From: Streptomyces sp. 2114.4 | Lineage (GTDB): Bacteria; Actinomycetota; Actinomycetes; Streptomycetales; Streptomycetaceae | DNA: 64,000 bases | Assembly (NCBI RefSeq): GCF_900187385.1 | Contig: NZ_FYEY01000001.1 | Coordinates: forward strand, 744,001-808,000 | Direction: 5' to 3' | Shown: piece by piece, positions 52,021 through 61,701 of the stretch | Layout: each line of letters begins with the position of its first letter | Numbering within the stretch: position 1 is the first letter of the stretch | The notes under the pieces: model-generated | Databases searched by the model: none | Seen by the model: only the letters and a program-made list of their open reading frames with translations | What the model was told of the DNA's origin: nothing | Position numbers and translations under genes: made by a program

Positions 52021-53271
52021 TCACGAGGGGGACGGGGAGCCCTTCCGCAGCACCATTGCCGCGTTCGAGCCCATCAGCCCCCGGCTCAGCACCAGCGCCG
52101 TCCGCAACTCGGCGGGACGGGCCCGGCCGGTCACCACGTCAAGGTCGTGGCAGACGTCGACGACGTTGGGGGTGGGCGGCACGACGCCCTGTTCCATGGA
52201 GAGCACCGCGGCCGCGGTGTCCAGAACGGGGGCGCCGCAGTACGCCCGCCCGGTGCCGGTCTTGGGTGCGGTCACCGGGACCTGCGAGGCGTGCCGGCCC
52301 AGGGCGTCCGCGATCGCCAGCGCCTCGGCCCGGTCGGCCGCGGGGACGCCGAGCGCGTCCGCGAACACCACATCGATCTCCTCCGGGGCGCACCGCGCAT
52401 CCGCCAGTGCGCCACGGATCGCATGCGCGAGCCCGTCCCGGGACTCCTCCCACAGGGAGGCTCCGGTGAAGGTCGCGGCGTGCCCGGCCAGTACGGCCCG
52501 GACGCTCGCCCCACGGCTCACGGCCGCCGCCTCTTCCTCGACGATCAGCATCGCGCCGCCCTCGGCGGGGACGAAACCGCAGGCACCGCTGGTGAACGGG
52601 CGGTAGGCGCGGGCCGGATCGTCGAGCTTGCTCAGATCGTCGTAGCCGAGCTGGCAGACGACCGAGTAGGGGGCCAGAGGTGCCTCGGCGGCACCCACGA
52701 CGACGGCATCGGTGCCGCGCCGGATGGTGCGGCCGGCGTGCGCCAGGGCGTCCAGACCGCCCGCCTCGTCGCTGGCCACGACTCCGCAGGGCCCCTTGAA
52801 GCCGCCGCGGATGGAGATCTGTCCGGTGCTCGCCGCGTAGAACCAGGCGATCGACTGGTACGGGCCGACGTGGCGGGAGCCCTGGCCCCAGAGCCGTTGC
52901 AGTTCCCGCTGGCCGAACTCGCCGCCTCCGGATCCGGCGGCCGTGACGACGCCCACCGCGAACGGTGAGTCGTTGTAGTCGGCACGGCCGAGCCGGGCGT
53001 CGTCCAGCGCGAGGTTGGCCGCCGCCATGGCGAAGTGGGTGAACCGGTCGGTCTGGACGAGGTAGCGCTCCTCGATCAGATCCGCCGGATCGAACCCGCG
53101 GACCTCGCCGGCGACCTTGAGCGGAAGATGCTCGCACCCCTCACGGGTGACGCGGTCGAGGACGCTGATGCCCTCGACCGTCGCCTTCCAGAAGGTCTCG
53201 GTGCTCACCCCGTTGGGGGCGATGACACCGATGCCGGTGACGACGGAACGACGTGTTTTCGGGGAGCTCAT
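52021..53271 (-). CDS. whiE-ORFIV: Chain-length factor (ketosynthase beta) with Glu at the pseudo-active site
   Basis: The 416-residue protein starts at ATG 53271, overlapping the ketosynthase-alpha stop (ATGA). It begins [20 protein letters not shown] and follows the KS-beta pattern without the active Cys: [16 protein letters not shown] at the equivalent place. Most KS-beta proteins have Gln there; here it is Glu, which I recall as a trait of spore pigment synthases. It pairs with ketosynthase alpha to set chain length and to generate acetyl starter units. The frame is open upstream to 53397, but only as the overlap with the alpha gene. Confidence 0.95.
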   Translation of the reverse strand: MSSPKTRRSVVTGIGVIAPNGVSTETFWKATVEGISVLDRVTREGCEHLPLKVAGEVRGFDPADLIEERYLVQTDRFTHFAMAAANLALDDARLGRADYNDSPFAVGVVTAAGSGGGEFGQRELQRLWGQGSRHVGPYQSIAWFYAASTGQISIRGGFKGPCGVVASDEAGGLDALAHAGRTIRRGTDAVVVGAAEAPLAPYSVVCQLGYDDLSKLDDPARAYRPFTSGACGFVPAEGGAMLIVEEEAAAVSRGASVRAVLAGHAATFTGASLWEESRDGLAHAIRGALADARCAPEEIDVVFADALGVPAADRAEALAIADALGRHASQVPVTAPKTGTGRAYCGAPVLDTAAAVLSMEQGVVPPTPNVVDVCHDLDVVTGRARPAELRTALVLSRGLMGSNAAMVLRKGSPSPS

Positions 53272-54536
53272 GATGCCCTCCCACCCTGTCGGGTCAGTAC
53301 CACCGCTGACTGGAATCCACCGAAGCCGCTGCCGACCGAGAGCACCGAACGCAGCGGCAGCTCCCGTGCGGTCCTGGGCACATAGTCGAGATCGCACTCC
53401 GGGTCCGGAGTCTCGTAGTTGGCCGTGGGCGGCACCACTTGATGGGTGAGTGCCAGCACGCAGGCCACGATCTCGATCGCACCGATGGCCCCGAGCGAGT
53501 GGCCGACCATGGATTTGATGGAACTCATCGGGATGTTGCGGGCGTGTGCGCCGAGCGAACGCTTGACCGCGGCCGTCTCGTGCCGGTCGTTCTGCTGGGT
53601 GCCCGAACCGTGCGCGTTGACGTAGTCGACCTGGGTGGCGTCGATCCGGGCGTCGCCCAGGGCCCGGTTGATCGCCTCGGCCATTTCCAGGCCTTCCTGG
53701 GTGAGACCGGTCATGTGGTACGCGTTGCCGAAGGTGGCGTAGCCACGGATCTCACAGTGGATCGTCGCACCGCGGGCGCGGGCGTGTTCCAGCTCCTCCA
53801 GGACGAGGACGGCGCCGCCCTCCCCCATCACGAATCCGTCGCGGTGGGCGTCGAACGGCTTGGAGGCGTGGGCGGGATCGTCGTTGTTCGCGGAGGTCGC
53901 CTTGATCGCGTCGAAGCAGGCCACGGTGATCGGGGAGATCGGTGAGTCGGACGCGCCGGCGATGCACACATCGACCCGGCCCTCCTCGATCGAGTGGAAG
54001 GCGTACCCGATGGCGTCGAGACCGGAGGTGCAGCCCGTCGAGACGGTCTGCACCGGGCCGTGGGCCCCGATCCGCTCCGCCACTGCGGAGGCGAGCGAAC
54101 TGGGAGAGAACGCCCGCTCCAGATAGCGGCCGGCCGGCCGGTGGTCGACATCCCACCGTGCACCGTGGTTGCTGACGGCGACATAGTCGTGCTCCAGGCG
54201 CGTGGTACCGCCGACCGCGGTGCCCAGGGACACCCCGATACGCCAGGGGTCCTCTCTCTCCGTGTCCAGGCCGGCGCTGCGCAGCGCCTCGTCCGCGGCG
54301 ACCATCGCGAACTGGACGTACCGGTCGGAGCGGGCCACCTCCTCCTCGCTCAGCCCGTGGGCCGCGGGATCGAAGTCGCACTCGGCGGCGATACGCGAGC
54401 GGAACCCCTCCGGGTCGAAGAGGGTGATGCCACGGGTCGCCGTGCGGCCTGCGGACAGCAGGTCCCAGAAGGCGGGCACACCCACACCGCCCGGAGCGAC
54501 GATCCCGACGCCGGTGACCGCCACACGGCGGGTCAT
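53268..54536 (-). CDS. whiE-ORFIII: Type II polyketide ketosynthase alpha (spore pigment)
   Basis: The 422-residue enzyme starts [20 protein letters not shown]. Cys169 in [16 protein letters not shown] is the nucleophile; the two catalytic His are in [16 protein letters not shown] and [14 protein letters not shown]. Family similarity is highest to spore pigment synthases (WhiE, Sch, Cur type), judged from gene order and cluster content. It condenses malonyl units with its beta partner. Both ends overlap neighbours by four bases (ATGA), showing a tightly coupled operon. Confidence 0.97.
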   Translation of the reverse strand: MTRRVAVTGVGIVAPGGVGVPAFWDLLSAGRTATRGITLFDPEGFRSRIAAECDFDPAAHGLSEEEVARSDRYVQFAMVAADEALRSAGLDTEREDPWRIGVSLGTAVGGTTRLEHDYVAVSNHGARWDVDHRPAGRYLERAFSPSSLASAVAERIGAHGPVQTVSTGCTSGLDAIGYAFHSIEEGRVDVCIAGASDSPISPITVACFDAIKATSANNDDPAHASKPFDAHRDGFVMGEGGAVLVLEELEHARARGATIHCEIRGYATFGNAYHMTGLTQEGLEMAEAINRALGDARIDATQVDYVNAHGSGTQQNDRHETAAVKRSLGAHARNIPMSSIKSMVGHSLGAIGAIEIVACVLALTHQVVPPTANYETPDPECDLDYVPRTARELPLRSVLSVGSGFGGFQSAVVLTRQGGRAS

Positions 54537-54967
54537 GACACGGGCTCCGTGCGTTCCGGTGGTGCGGCCGGTGTGCTCTCTTCCGTGCCCTCGGTGTCGA
54601 CGTGGCCGAGCTCCGGGCGCGGGGCCAGCGGGCCGAGGTGGAAGACCATCCGGGCCTCCACGTCTCCGACATTGCGGAAGCGGTGCCGCATGTACGGGGG
54701 GATCAGCAGCCCCTGGTCAGGGCGGAGCGGGTGCGGTTCCCCGTCGAGGTCCACTTCGAGCGCGCCTTGGACGACGTACACGAACTCCTCGGAATAGGGG
54801 TGGTAGTGCTCGCCGATGCGCTCGCCGGGCTGCACGAGTGCCATGCCCATGAAGCCGCTCGTGGCGCCCACCGCGCTGGGTGTCAGCATGGCGCGCAGAT
54901 CACCTCCGCGCCGGCGGTTGGGCTGGGTCTCGCTGAGGTCCACGATGCGTGGGCGGTACGTGGTCAT
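54533..54967 (-). CDS. whiE-ORFII: Cupin protein of the spore pigment cluster
   Basis: The 144-residue single-domain cupin carries metal motifs [20 protein letters not shown] near residue 53 and [20 protein letters not shown] near 87. WhiE ORFII-type cupins are regularly found before the ketosynthase gene and are thought to act in pigment tailoring or as a metal-dependent oxygenase/isomerase. It overlaps the ketosynthase start by four bases. Confidence 0.93.
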   Translation of the reverse strand: MTTYRPRIVDLSETQPNRRRGGDLRAMLTPSAVGATSGFMGMALVQPGERIGEHYHPYSEEFVYVVQGALEVDLDGEPHPLRPDQGLLIPPYMRHRFRNVGDVEARMVFHLGPLAPRPELGHVDTEGTEESTPAAPPERTEPVS

Positions 54968-55033
54968 GGCTGCTTCCTCCAGGGGCTGGGGCCGGGGTGA
55001 ATGAGGGGAGAGACCTGCTGCGGCCGGGCCCGT

Positions 55034-56152
55034 TCAGGCGCCGGGTGCCCGGCGGTCCGTGATGAGGGCCATGTCGGCGCGCTCCAGGAAATGTGCGAGT
55101 TCCCGGTCGTTGGACAGACCGCCGGCCACTTCGGTGTCGAGCAGACGCCGCAGCACGGCCGTCTTCCGAGGGCCGCGCACGCCGAGCGCCAGCACGGGAT
55201 CGCTCTCGATCGGGATCCGGAGATCGATGAGGCGGACGACCACGTCGTCGCGCTGGAAGATGGTGCTGCCGGCGATGGGGCAGGTCGCATCGTCCGCGGC
55301 CAGCTCGTCCTGGCGGGCGAGCATCTGGGCCAGCGTCATACCGCAGCCTTCCTTGGCGGGGTAGAACAGCGCATGCCGCTTGATGCCGTCGGGCTGCTGT
55401 CCGCCCGAGGCGACGTGGTGCACCGCGGGCAGGGCTGCGCGGGTGAAGAACACCCGGGCGGAGTTCGGATCGCTGAGGTCGCGGTCCTGCTCCAGATAGG
55501 GATTGATGGCCTCCTCGACGGCCCGGACCTCGGGCTGCTGGGAGATGTGCCGCAGCGCCGCGACCAGGTCGCCCTGCACCTCGACCGCGCGCACGACGCG
55601 GTTGCCGTGCATGAAGAGAGAGGTGCGGCGCAGCCGGGTGGTGTCGTCGACCCGGGCCTCCGGGGAGGTGTACCCGGCGAGGATGTCCGCGACCATCGAT
55701 TCGCTGCCCGGCTTCACGGTGAAGGTCAGCGCGTGCCGGACCACCCCGTCGCCGACGCGGGGGTTGGCCTGCAGGCGGCCCTTGGGAGGCTCGGGCGCGA
55801 GACGGGCGACGTTCGAGGTCTCGCGCAGGACGCTGAAGCGCAGCGACCGGGTGTCACGGACACAGCCGTGCAGCGGCTGGACCATCTTGACGTGTTCCTC
55901 GCTGTTGACCCAGGCCAGGAAGGGCGGTGCGCTCTCCCATTCACTGGTGATGAGCCACTGGGAGGGGTTCTCGATGGACTGGCACAGCTGGTCGGTGATG
56001 TGTCCGGGGACGGACGCGACCTGGTTGCGCAGGTGCTCGTAGGCTTCGAGGAAGTCCTGCTGGGCTCCGTCGTGGAGGTCCAGCAGCAGCACGACCCTCA
56101 GCCGGGAGCCGTCGAAGGCCGACTGGGATATTCGTTCCGACAGCGTTGTCAT
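55034..56152 (-). CDS. whiE-ORFI: SchA/CurD-type spore pigment protein with ABM-like domains
   Basis: The 372-residue protein has an N-terminal ferredoxin-like region with RVVLLLDLHDGAQQDFLEAY and a middle region VVRHALTFTVKPGSESMVAD that starts the SchA/CurD domain. The later segments RLRRTSLFMHGNRVVRAVEV and IKRHALFYPAKEGCGMTLAQ look like a further half-repeat. WhiE ORFI homologues are specific to spore pigment clusters; their biochemical role is not settled. It is the first gene of the minus-strand operon. Confidence 0.94.
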   Translation of the reverse strand: MTTLSERISQSAFDGSRLRVVLLLDLHDGAQQDFLEAYEHLRNQVASVPGHITDQLCQSIENPSQWLITSEWESAPPFLAWVNSEEHVKMVQPLHGCVRDTRSLRFSVLRETSNVARLAPEPPKGRLQANPRVGDGVVRHALTFTVKPGSESMVADILAGYTSPEARVDDTTRLRRTSLFMHGNRVVRAVEVQGDLVAALRHISQQPEVRAVEEAINPYLEQDRDLSDPNSARVFFTRAALPAVHHVASGGQQPDGIKRHALFYPAKEGCGMTLAQMLARQDELAADDATCPIAGSTIFQRDDVVVRLIDLRIPIESDPVLALGVRGPRKTAVLRRLLDTEVAGGLSNDRELAHFLERADMALITDRRAPGA

Positions 56153-56403
56153 CGTCTACGCATCTCCTTCGGGGCCCGATGGCCCCAGTGGTGCGTCGTC
56201 AGTTCCGGTCGATCCGGGTGACTGAGCCGGATGGTGGGGACGGCCTGCCGCGTGTCGCGGGGGGCGTCCCGGATTCGATCGTCGCCGCGACCCACGGGTG
56301 GCGCGAGATCTGTGAGCCATGCAGGTGAACCGTGATCGAACAGGCTCTGAGCCGGGCATTCGTGCTCCATCTGCCGTAAGCGTCCCTGGAGCTGGAGCAC
56401 GCA
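56153..56403. promoter_or_regulatory. Divergent promoter region of the spore pigment cluster
   Basis: These 251 bp separate ORFI (minus) from the hydroxylase gene (plus), the same arrangement as the two late sporulation promoters of the S. coelicolor whiE locus. I see no box I can assign with confidence. Control by sporulation sigma factors is known for whiE and is inferred here from synteny only. Confidence 0.5.
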
Positions 56404-58038
56404 ATGAATCCCACCGTCGAAGACCGGGTGCCGGTACTCGTCGTGGGCGGGTCCCTGGTCGGCCTGTCCGCGTCGCTGTTCCTGGGACGCCTGGGCATCA
56501 GACATCTGCTGGTCGAGAAGCACGCGGACACCTCCCGCCACCCGCGCGGACGGGGCAACAACGTCCGCACCATGGAACTGTTCCGGGTGGCCGGCGCGGA
56601 GCAGGGGATCCGCGAGGCCGCGTCGGTCCTGGCCGACAACCACGGGATCCTGCAGGCCCGTTCGCTCACCGGCGACGACCACGAGTGGCTGTTCAAGGAG
56701 ATCGACCCGGGCGGCGGGCTGGCCCGCATCAGCCCGTCCGCCTGGTGCCTGTGCAGCCAGAACGACCTGGAGCCCGTACTGGTGCGCTGTGCCCGCGAGC
56801 ACGGTGGTGACCTGCGGTTCTCCACCGAGCTGAGCTCCTTCGAACAGGACGCGCAGGGGGTGCGGGCGACGCTGAGAAACCGGGAGACCGGTGAGCTGTC
56901 CACCGTGCACGCGGACTACCTGATCGCCGCCGACGGGCCCCGCAGTCCGGTCCGCGAGCGGCTGGGCATCGGCCAGACGGGGCCCGGCGACCTGTTCCAC
57001 AACGTGAGCATCACCTTCCGCGCGCCGCAGCTCGCCGAGGTCGTCGGCGACCGCCGCTTCATCGCCTGCTACTTGACCCACCCCGAGGCCGACGGCGCCC
57101 TGCTGCCGGTCGACAACAAGGCGGACTGGGTCTTCCACGCCCCCTGGCACCCCGACACGGGCGAGACCCTGGAGGACTTCACCGACGAGCGGTGCATCGA
57201 CCACATCCGCCGGGCAACAGGCGTACCGGGCATGGCAGTTGAGATCACCGGCAAGGCCCCGTGGCACGCCGCCGAGCGGGTCGCCGAGCGGTACGCGGAC
57301 GGCCGGGTCTTCCTCGCCGGCGACTCGGCCCACGAGATGTCCCCCACCGGCGCGTTCGGCTCCAACACCGGCATCCAGGACGCCCACAACCTGGCCTGGA
57401 AGCTCGCCGCCGTGCTCAACGGCGCGGCGGGCCCGGAGCTGCTGGCGACCTACGAGGCGGAGCGGCAGCCGGTGGCGCGGGAGACCAGCGCCCGCGCCTC
57501 GGCGCGCTCGGCCGAGCACAGCCACCCGGGGTACGCACCGGCCCCCGGGGCGGCCGGCGGCCGGCAGCGCGGGGTGCTCACCGTCGCCCTGGGGTACTGC
57601 TATCCGCAGGGCGCGGTCGTCGGCGCCGACCCCACGCTGCCGGTGGTACCCGACCAGATGCGGCTCACGGGCGAACCGGGCACCCGCGCCCCGCACATGT
57701 GGCTGCGGGCCGGCGGCGAGCGGCGCTCGACCCTCGATCTGTACGAGAAGTCCTTCGTCCTGCTGACCGGGACGGACGGCGAGATGTGGCGCACCGCGGT
57801 CAAGGGCGCCAACGAGGAGTTCTCCCTCGGGCTGGACTGCTACCTGATCGGCACCGGTCCGAACGACGACCTGGCTCCCGAGGACGGCGCCGACTGGGCC
57901 GAGAAGCACGGGACGACGCCCGAGGGTGCGGTGCTGGTGCGCCCCGACGGGTTCGTGGCGTGGCGGGCCGAGGGGCGGGTGGCCGACCCCGAGGCGGCGC
58001 TGCGGGAGGTCCTTGCCGCGCTGCTGTGCCGGAGCTGA
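56404..58038 (+). CDS. whiE-ORFVIII: FAD-dependent aromatic polyketide hydroxylase (spore pigment)
   Basis: The 544-residue PHBH-fold monooxygenase has the FAD-binding motif VPVLVVGGSLVGLSASLFLG, the DG motif LIAADGPRSPVRERLGIG near residue 180 and the GD motif VFLAGDSAHEMSPTGAFGSN near 303, followed by GIQDAHNLAWKLA. The C-terminal 130 residues form the usual thioredoxin-like domain. It hydroxylates the pigment skeleton using NAD(P)H and oxygen. It is divergent from ORFI, as in other whiE loci. Confidence 0.95.
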   Translation: MNPTVEDRVPVLVVGGSLVGLSASLFLGRLGIRHLLVEKHADTSRHPRGRGNNVRTMELFRVAGAEQGIREAASVLADNHGILQARSLTGDDHEWLFKEIDPGGGLARISPSAWCLCSQNDLEPVLVRCAREHGGDLRFSTELSSFEQDAQGVRATLRNRETGELSTVHADYLIAADGPRSPVRERLGIGQTGPGDLFHNVSITFRAPQLAEVVGDRRFIACYLTHPEADGALLPVDNKADWVFHAPWHPDTGETLEDFTDERCIDHIRRATGVPGMAVEITGKAPWHAAERVAERYADGRVFLAGDSAHEMSPTGAFGSNTGIQDAHNLAWKLAAVLNGAAGPELLATYEAERQPVARETSARASARSAEHSHPGYAPAPGAAGGRQRGVLTVALGYCYPQGAVVGADPTLPVVPDQMRLTGEPGTRAPHMWLRAGGERRSTLDLYEKSFVLLTGTDGEMWRTAVKGANEEFSLGLDCYLIGTGPNDDLAPEDGADWAEKHGTTPEGAVLVRPDGFVAWRAEGRVADPEAALREVLAALLCRS

Positions 58039-58106
58039 CCCGCCCGGCGCACCCCCGCCCCGTACCCACAGCGGCGGCCGGGTGGGGTGACGGACAAGAC
58101 TGTCGC

Positions 58107-58147
58107 TGACGGAGGGGCCGGTGGAACATCCACCGGCCCCTCCGTCA
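58107..58147 (+). terminator. Strong terminator after the hydroxylase gene
   Basis: TGACGGAGGGGCCGGTGG (58107-58124) pairs perfectly over 18 bp with CCACCGGCCCCTCCGTCA (58130-58147) around AACAT. Confidence 0.9.
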
Positions 58148-58533
58148 CGCGCGAACGTATCTTCTGCCCGTCACCACCGCAGGGGCATCTCGGGACCGCC
58201 CCGGCCGCGTCCCGCAACTCGGGGGCCGATTTCCGGTTGAGTCCGGGCATGGACGCCAAGAAGCCCGCCTCGCACCCCTTTCAGCGGATCTCCCTCCCCC
58301 ACCAGCCGCCTGCCCTGCCGCCGCCTGCGCTGCCGCCCCCGCCCCGCAGGCGCGCCGCCCGGCCGAGGGGGAGACGCCGATCTTCGACCAGCTGCTCAAG
58401 GAGTGGCGCGCGGGGGCGATCCGGCCGGTCGTGTCCTGGCCGGTCGACGATCCGGGGAAGATCGGGACGGGCGGCGCGGTTGGCACGGATGCTGGCCGTC
58501 CCTATCCGCGGCCCCGTGACGAGGAGCATGCCC
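58148..58533. other. Intergenic region with a possible gene remnant
   Basis: No full gene is supported. A plus-strand frame near 58356-58470 reads ETPIFDQLLKEWRAGAIRPV then VSWPVDDPGKIGTGG, which looks more protein-like than its surroundings and resembles the end of streptomycete proteins with a LLKEWRA-type helix. It has no start codon or ribosome site and could be a fragment left after deletion. The left part is Pro-rich. Confidence 0.35.
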
Positions 58534-59022
58534 GTGAGCCTGTACGACATCCCCCTGCGCACCCTGACCGGTGAGCCCGCTTCGCTCGCCGACTACCGGG
58601 GCAAGGCCCTGCTGGTGGTGAATGTGGCGTCCAAGTGCGGGCTGACCCCGCAGTATTCCGGTCTGCAGCGGCTGCAGCAGCGCTACGCCGACCGTGGCTT
58701 CAGTGTGCTGGGCTTCCCCAGCAACCAGTTCGCGGGCCAGGAGCCCGGCACCGCCGAGGAGATCGCCACCTTCTGCTCGGCGACGTACGGCGTGAGCTTT
58801 CCGCTGTTCGAGAAGACCGACGTCAACGGCGCGGACCGGCACCCGCTGTACACGGCGCTGACCGGCGCCGAGGACGCCGAAGGGGCGGCCGGTGACGTCC
58901 AGTGGAACTTCGAGAAGTTCCTGATCGATCCCCAGGGCCGGGTTGCGGGCCGCTTCCGGCCGCGCACCGAGCCGGAGGCCGAGGAACTGGTCACCGCCAT
59001 CGAGGCGGCCCTGCCGGCCTGA
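58534..59022 (+). CDS. Glutathione-peroxidase-family thiol peroxidase
   Basis: The 162-residue protein starts at GTG 58534, seven bases after GAGGAG; ATG 58528 is an alternative. The peroxidatic Cys is in VVNVASKCGLTPQYSGLQ, with the partner Gln in FPSNQFAGQEPGTAEEI and the Trp/Asn in VQWNFEKFLIDPQGRV, so the catalytic tetrad is complete with Cys in place of selenocysteine. Bacterial members use thioredoxin or other thiols as reductant. It should remove hydrogen peroxide or lipid peroxides in the cytoplasm. It has no operon partner. Confidence 0.94.
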   Translation: MSLYDIPLRTLTGEPASLADYRGKALLVVNVASKCGLTPQYSGLQRLQQRYADRGFSVLGFPSNQFAGQEPGTAEEIATFCSATYGVSFPLFEKTDVNGADRHPLYTALTGAEDAEGAAGDVQWNFEKFLIDPQGRVAGRFRPRTEPEAEELVTAIEAALPA

Positions 59023-59130
59023 GTCCCGGTGCCGCGCCGCCGGGCCGTGGGCGGGGGCGGTCCGTCGGCGCTCTGCGGCATACGGCCGGGCGGCGGCCTG
59101 GCGTCCGGGGGCCGGGCGGCGAGGCGCGGG

Positions 59131-59640
59131 TCAGGCGACGGCCGTGCCCGCGGCGTCCGTGGCCGTGTCCGGGACCGCGGCCGTCACCGCGGCCGTATCC
59201 GTGGCCGTGTCCGGGACCGCGGCCGTCACCGCGGCCGTATCCGTGACTGCGGTCGATCCGGATGCTCCGGCGGCTCCGCCCCCGTCGTCGCCCCCGGTCT
59301 CGTCGGACAGGATCTCGAAGCTGCCGGTCAGCCCGGTCATCCGCAGCAGCCGGGCGACGCTCCCGCCGCCGAAGACGCCCGTCAGCCGCAGCCGGCCGCC
59401 GCGCTGCCGCGTCCGGTAGCGGGCGCGGCTCAGCAGGGACAGTCCGGCGCAGTCGATGAACGTGACCGCGCGGACGTCGACCACGAGGTCGGTGCCCTGC
59501 GTACCGGTGATCTCGTCCAGCCGGTCGGACAGCACCGACACGGCGAGAATGTCCAGCTCACCGCGGAGTTCCAGCACGGTCGTGCCGCCCGGGGCGCTGC
59601 TGGGCCCCACGAGTCTCGGGTAGTACTGACCTGTTTCCAT
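59131..59640 (-). CDS. STAS-domain (anti-anti-sigma-like) protein with Cys at the phosphosite and a repeat tail
   Basis: The 169-residue protein starts at ATG 59640. Residues about 15-115 are a STAS domain: VLELRGELDILAVSVLSDRL, then LVVDVRAVTFIDCAGLSLLS. The phosphorylated Ser of SpoIIAA/RsbV proteins is replaced by Cys64 (D-C-A-G), so switching by phosphorylation at this site is not possible. Residues about 130-165 are a low-complexity TDTAAVTAAVPDTA tail encoded by a perfect 42-bp tandem repeat. It may bind an anti-sigma factor constitutively or serve as an adaptor. Confidence 0.9.
   Translation of the reverse strand: METGQYYPRLVGPSSAPGGTTVLELRGELDILAVSVLSDRLDEITGTQGTDLVVDVRAVTFIDCAGLSLLSRARYRTRQRGGRLRLTGVFGGGSVARLLRMTGLTGSFEILSDETGGDDGGGAAGASGSTAVTDTAAVTAAVPDTATDTAAVTAAVPDTATDAAGTAVA
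59161..59244. repeat. Perfect 42-bp tandem repeat (two copies) inside the STAS gene
   Basis: The 42-bp unit starting GGCCGTGTCCGGGACCGCGG is present at 59161-59202 and again identically at 59203-59244. It is in frame and encodes two copies of the 14-residue unit TDTAAVTAAVPDTA at the C-terminus of the STAS protein. Identity at every base implies recent duplication and possible copy-number variation. Confidence 0.9.
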
Positions 59641-60114
59641 CGGCCCGGCCCACTTTCGTGCCGAGGCGCGGGATATGGCCACGCGTCTGCGGCGGAGATG
59701 TTCGGAAGGTGTGGGGGGCGCCCGGCGCGATCCGGGCGGTTCGGCCCGTTACCGGGTCGTCGGTGGTGCGGCGGTGTGTCGGCTGAGTCCCTGTGTTTCT
59801 GCTGCTGTGCACGTAGTTGTCTACGGCTTACCCGCGGGCCGCGCCCTCAAAGTCCCGGCGTGCGCCTGAGCTTCAGGTTGTCTCAAAGTCGCCCCTGGCG
59901 GGCGTGGCCAAGATAGATGGCCACGAGCCGGGCCGCGGGGCCTGACCGGCAGCGCGGGCTGTCGGATCCCGGGTACCCCTTGCACCGCCACCCAGGTGAC
60001 CGGCCCACCGACGCCTCCCCGGCACCCCACCCGGGCACGCATCCCGAGAGCCCCCAATAGCACTCTTTCGGGCGAATTACACTGTCCGGACCGCCGGAAA
60101 GTGAGAGGTGTGTC
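59641..60114. other. Intergenic region between the STAS gene and the histidine kinase
   Basis: These 474 bp lie between divergent genes, so both promoters should be here. The stretch 60055-60085 (AGCACTCTTTCGGGCGAATT and following) is the most AT-rich part and a plausible promoter for the kinase. No protein-like frame or RNA gene was recognised. Confidence 0.4.
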
Positions 60115-60219
60115 CTGAAGCCGCCGGAGCCCGCGGGAGATCTCCCCAACCGCACCGCGCAGAGCCTGCGCGAGCTCGCCGGTGGGCCGGTCTCCCGGCT
60201 TCCGCAGCTGCTGGAGGCG

Positions 60220-61647
60220 ATGGCGGCCGTCGGCTCCGACCACGACCTGGGCCGCGCCCTGGGCCGCATCGCCGAGACCGCCGCCTCCCTCACGGGTGCG
60301 CGCCACGCCGCCGTCAGCCTCCGCGACGAGGACGGCAACGGGCCCGGCGAGCCGGTCACCCACGGCGCACCCCCCGAAGGTGAGCCGCCCGCCGGAGGCT
60401 TTCTGGAGGTGCCCGTCCAAGTGCAGGGGGAGCTGTTCGGCACGCTGTCCGTCGCGGGGAAGGGCGACGGCGGGCAGTTCAGCGACGCGGATCTGCACCT
60501 GGTGCGGATACTGGCCACCGAGGCCGGTATCGCCCTGAGCAATGCCCGGCTGCACTCCGCCGCCCGGCAGCGCCGGCGCTGGATCGACGGCGCGGCATCC
60601 ATCACCACGGCGCTGCTGGCCGGGCCCGAGACCGGCTCGACGACCGCCAACGCCCTCACGGTCGTCGCGGAGAAGGGCCGGGAGCTGGCCGAGGCGGCGA
60701 CCGGGGCGGTCCTGCTGCCGCACGCCGAGGGCGGTATGGAGGTCGTGGCGATCTCCACCGCGCTGTCCGAGGCCGTACGGACCGAGGCGTACCGCGGCAG
60801 GATTCCGCCCCGGAGTCCGGTCGTCCACCAGATAGACGCCGGGCTCGCGGTCTTCTCCGACGACTTCGCCGACGACCCGCGCTCGGTCTCCCCGATATCG
60901 CGGCACTACGGCCCGGCGATGCTGCTGCCACTGCGCAGCAGCGGGCGGGTGCTGGGCGCCCTCGCACTGTGCCGGATGTCCGGCGACCGCCGCTTCAGCC
61001 ACACCGAACGGACCCTGGGCACGCAGTTCGCCGCGCAGGCCGCGGTGGCGCTCGTGCTGGCCGACCGGCACCGGGACCGCGAGCGGCTGGCCGTCTTCGA
61101 GGACCGCGACCGCATCGCCCGCGATCTGCACGATCTGGTCATCCAGCGGCTGTTCGCCACCGGGATGCTGCTGGAGACCGCCCGGCGCAAGGCGCTGGTG
61201 CCGGAGGTGCGGGAGGGGGTGGGCCAGGCGGTCGACGAACTGGAGGCCACGATCCAGGAGATCAGAACGGCCATCATCGCGCTGCAGCAGGGACCGCCCG
61301 AGGCCCCGCCCGGCCTGCGCACCCGGGTGCTGCGGGAGGCCGGCGCGGCCACCGCGGCGCTCGGCACCCGGCCGTCGGTCCGGTTCACCGGTCCGGTCGA
61401 CACCCGGGTCGACGACAAGGGCGCCCGTGAGCTGCTGGCCGCACTCCGCGAGGCGCTGGCGGACGTGACCGCCCCGGCCCCGGCACCGGCACCGTCACGG
61501 GCGCCGGCCCGGGTGGAGATCGCCGTGGACGTCACCGCCCCGCTCCCCGACGGCCGGCCGGGCATCCGGCTGACGGTGACCGGCCCGGACGGCGCCGGCC
61601 GGCCCCTGATCTGGGAGCGTCCGCTCCGGGGCGGGTGCGACGCCTGA
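60220..61647 (+). CDS. GAF-domain histidine kinase with degenerate ATP-binding domain
   Basis: From ATG 60220 the product has 475 residues. Protein-like sequence (AQSLRELAGGPVSRLPQLLE) continues upstream to a CTG at 60115 that has GAGAGG six bases before it, so the true start may be there (510 residues). Two GAF domains (about 5-110 and 125-285) precede a HisKA_3 helix, DRIARDLHDLVIQRLFATGM, with the phospho-accepting His. The C-terminal catalytic domain is abnormal: LREALADVTAPAPAPA stands where the N-box should be, the D-x-G-x-G and G-L-x-N-M-x-x-R boxes are missing, and the protein ends soon after IRLTVTGPDGAGRPL. Autophosphorylation is doubtful. It resembles DevS/DosS-type sensors otherwise. 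Confidence 0.88.
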   Translation: MAAVGSDHDLGRALGRIAETAASLTGARHAAVSLRDEDGNGPGEPVTHGAPPEGEPPAGGFLEVPVQVQGELFGTLSVAGKGDGGQFSDADLHLVRILATEAGIALSNARLHSAARQRRRWIDGAASITTALLAGPETGSTTANALTVVAEKGRELAEAATGAVLLPHAEGGMEVVAISTALSEAVRTEAYRGRIPPRSPVVHQIDAGLAVFSDDFADDPRSVSPISRHYGPAMLLPLRSSGRVLGALALCRMSGDRRFSHTERTLGTQFAAQAAVALVLADRHRDRERLAVFEDRDRIARDLHDLVIQRLFATGMLLETARRKALVPEVREGVGQAVDELEATIQEIRTAIIALQQGPPEAPPGLRTRVLREAGAATAALGTRPSVRFTGPVDTRVDDKGARELLAALREALADVTAPAPAPAPSRAPARVEIAVDVTAPLPDGRPGIRLTVTGPDGAGRPLIWERPLRGGCDA

Positions 61648-61701
61648 GCCGCCTTTGGTCCCCTGTCCGGCGCGCCCGGCGGGTGAAACCACCGGAATCG
61701 C

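Noticed and set aside
59161..59244. CRISPR-like repeat
   Set aside because: Two adjacent identical 42-bp units without spacers, in frame within a gene; this is a coding tandem repeat.
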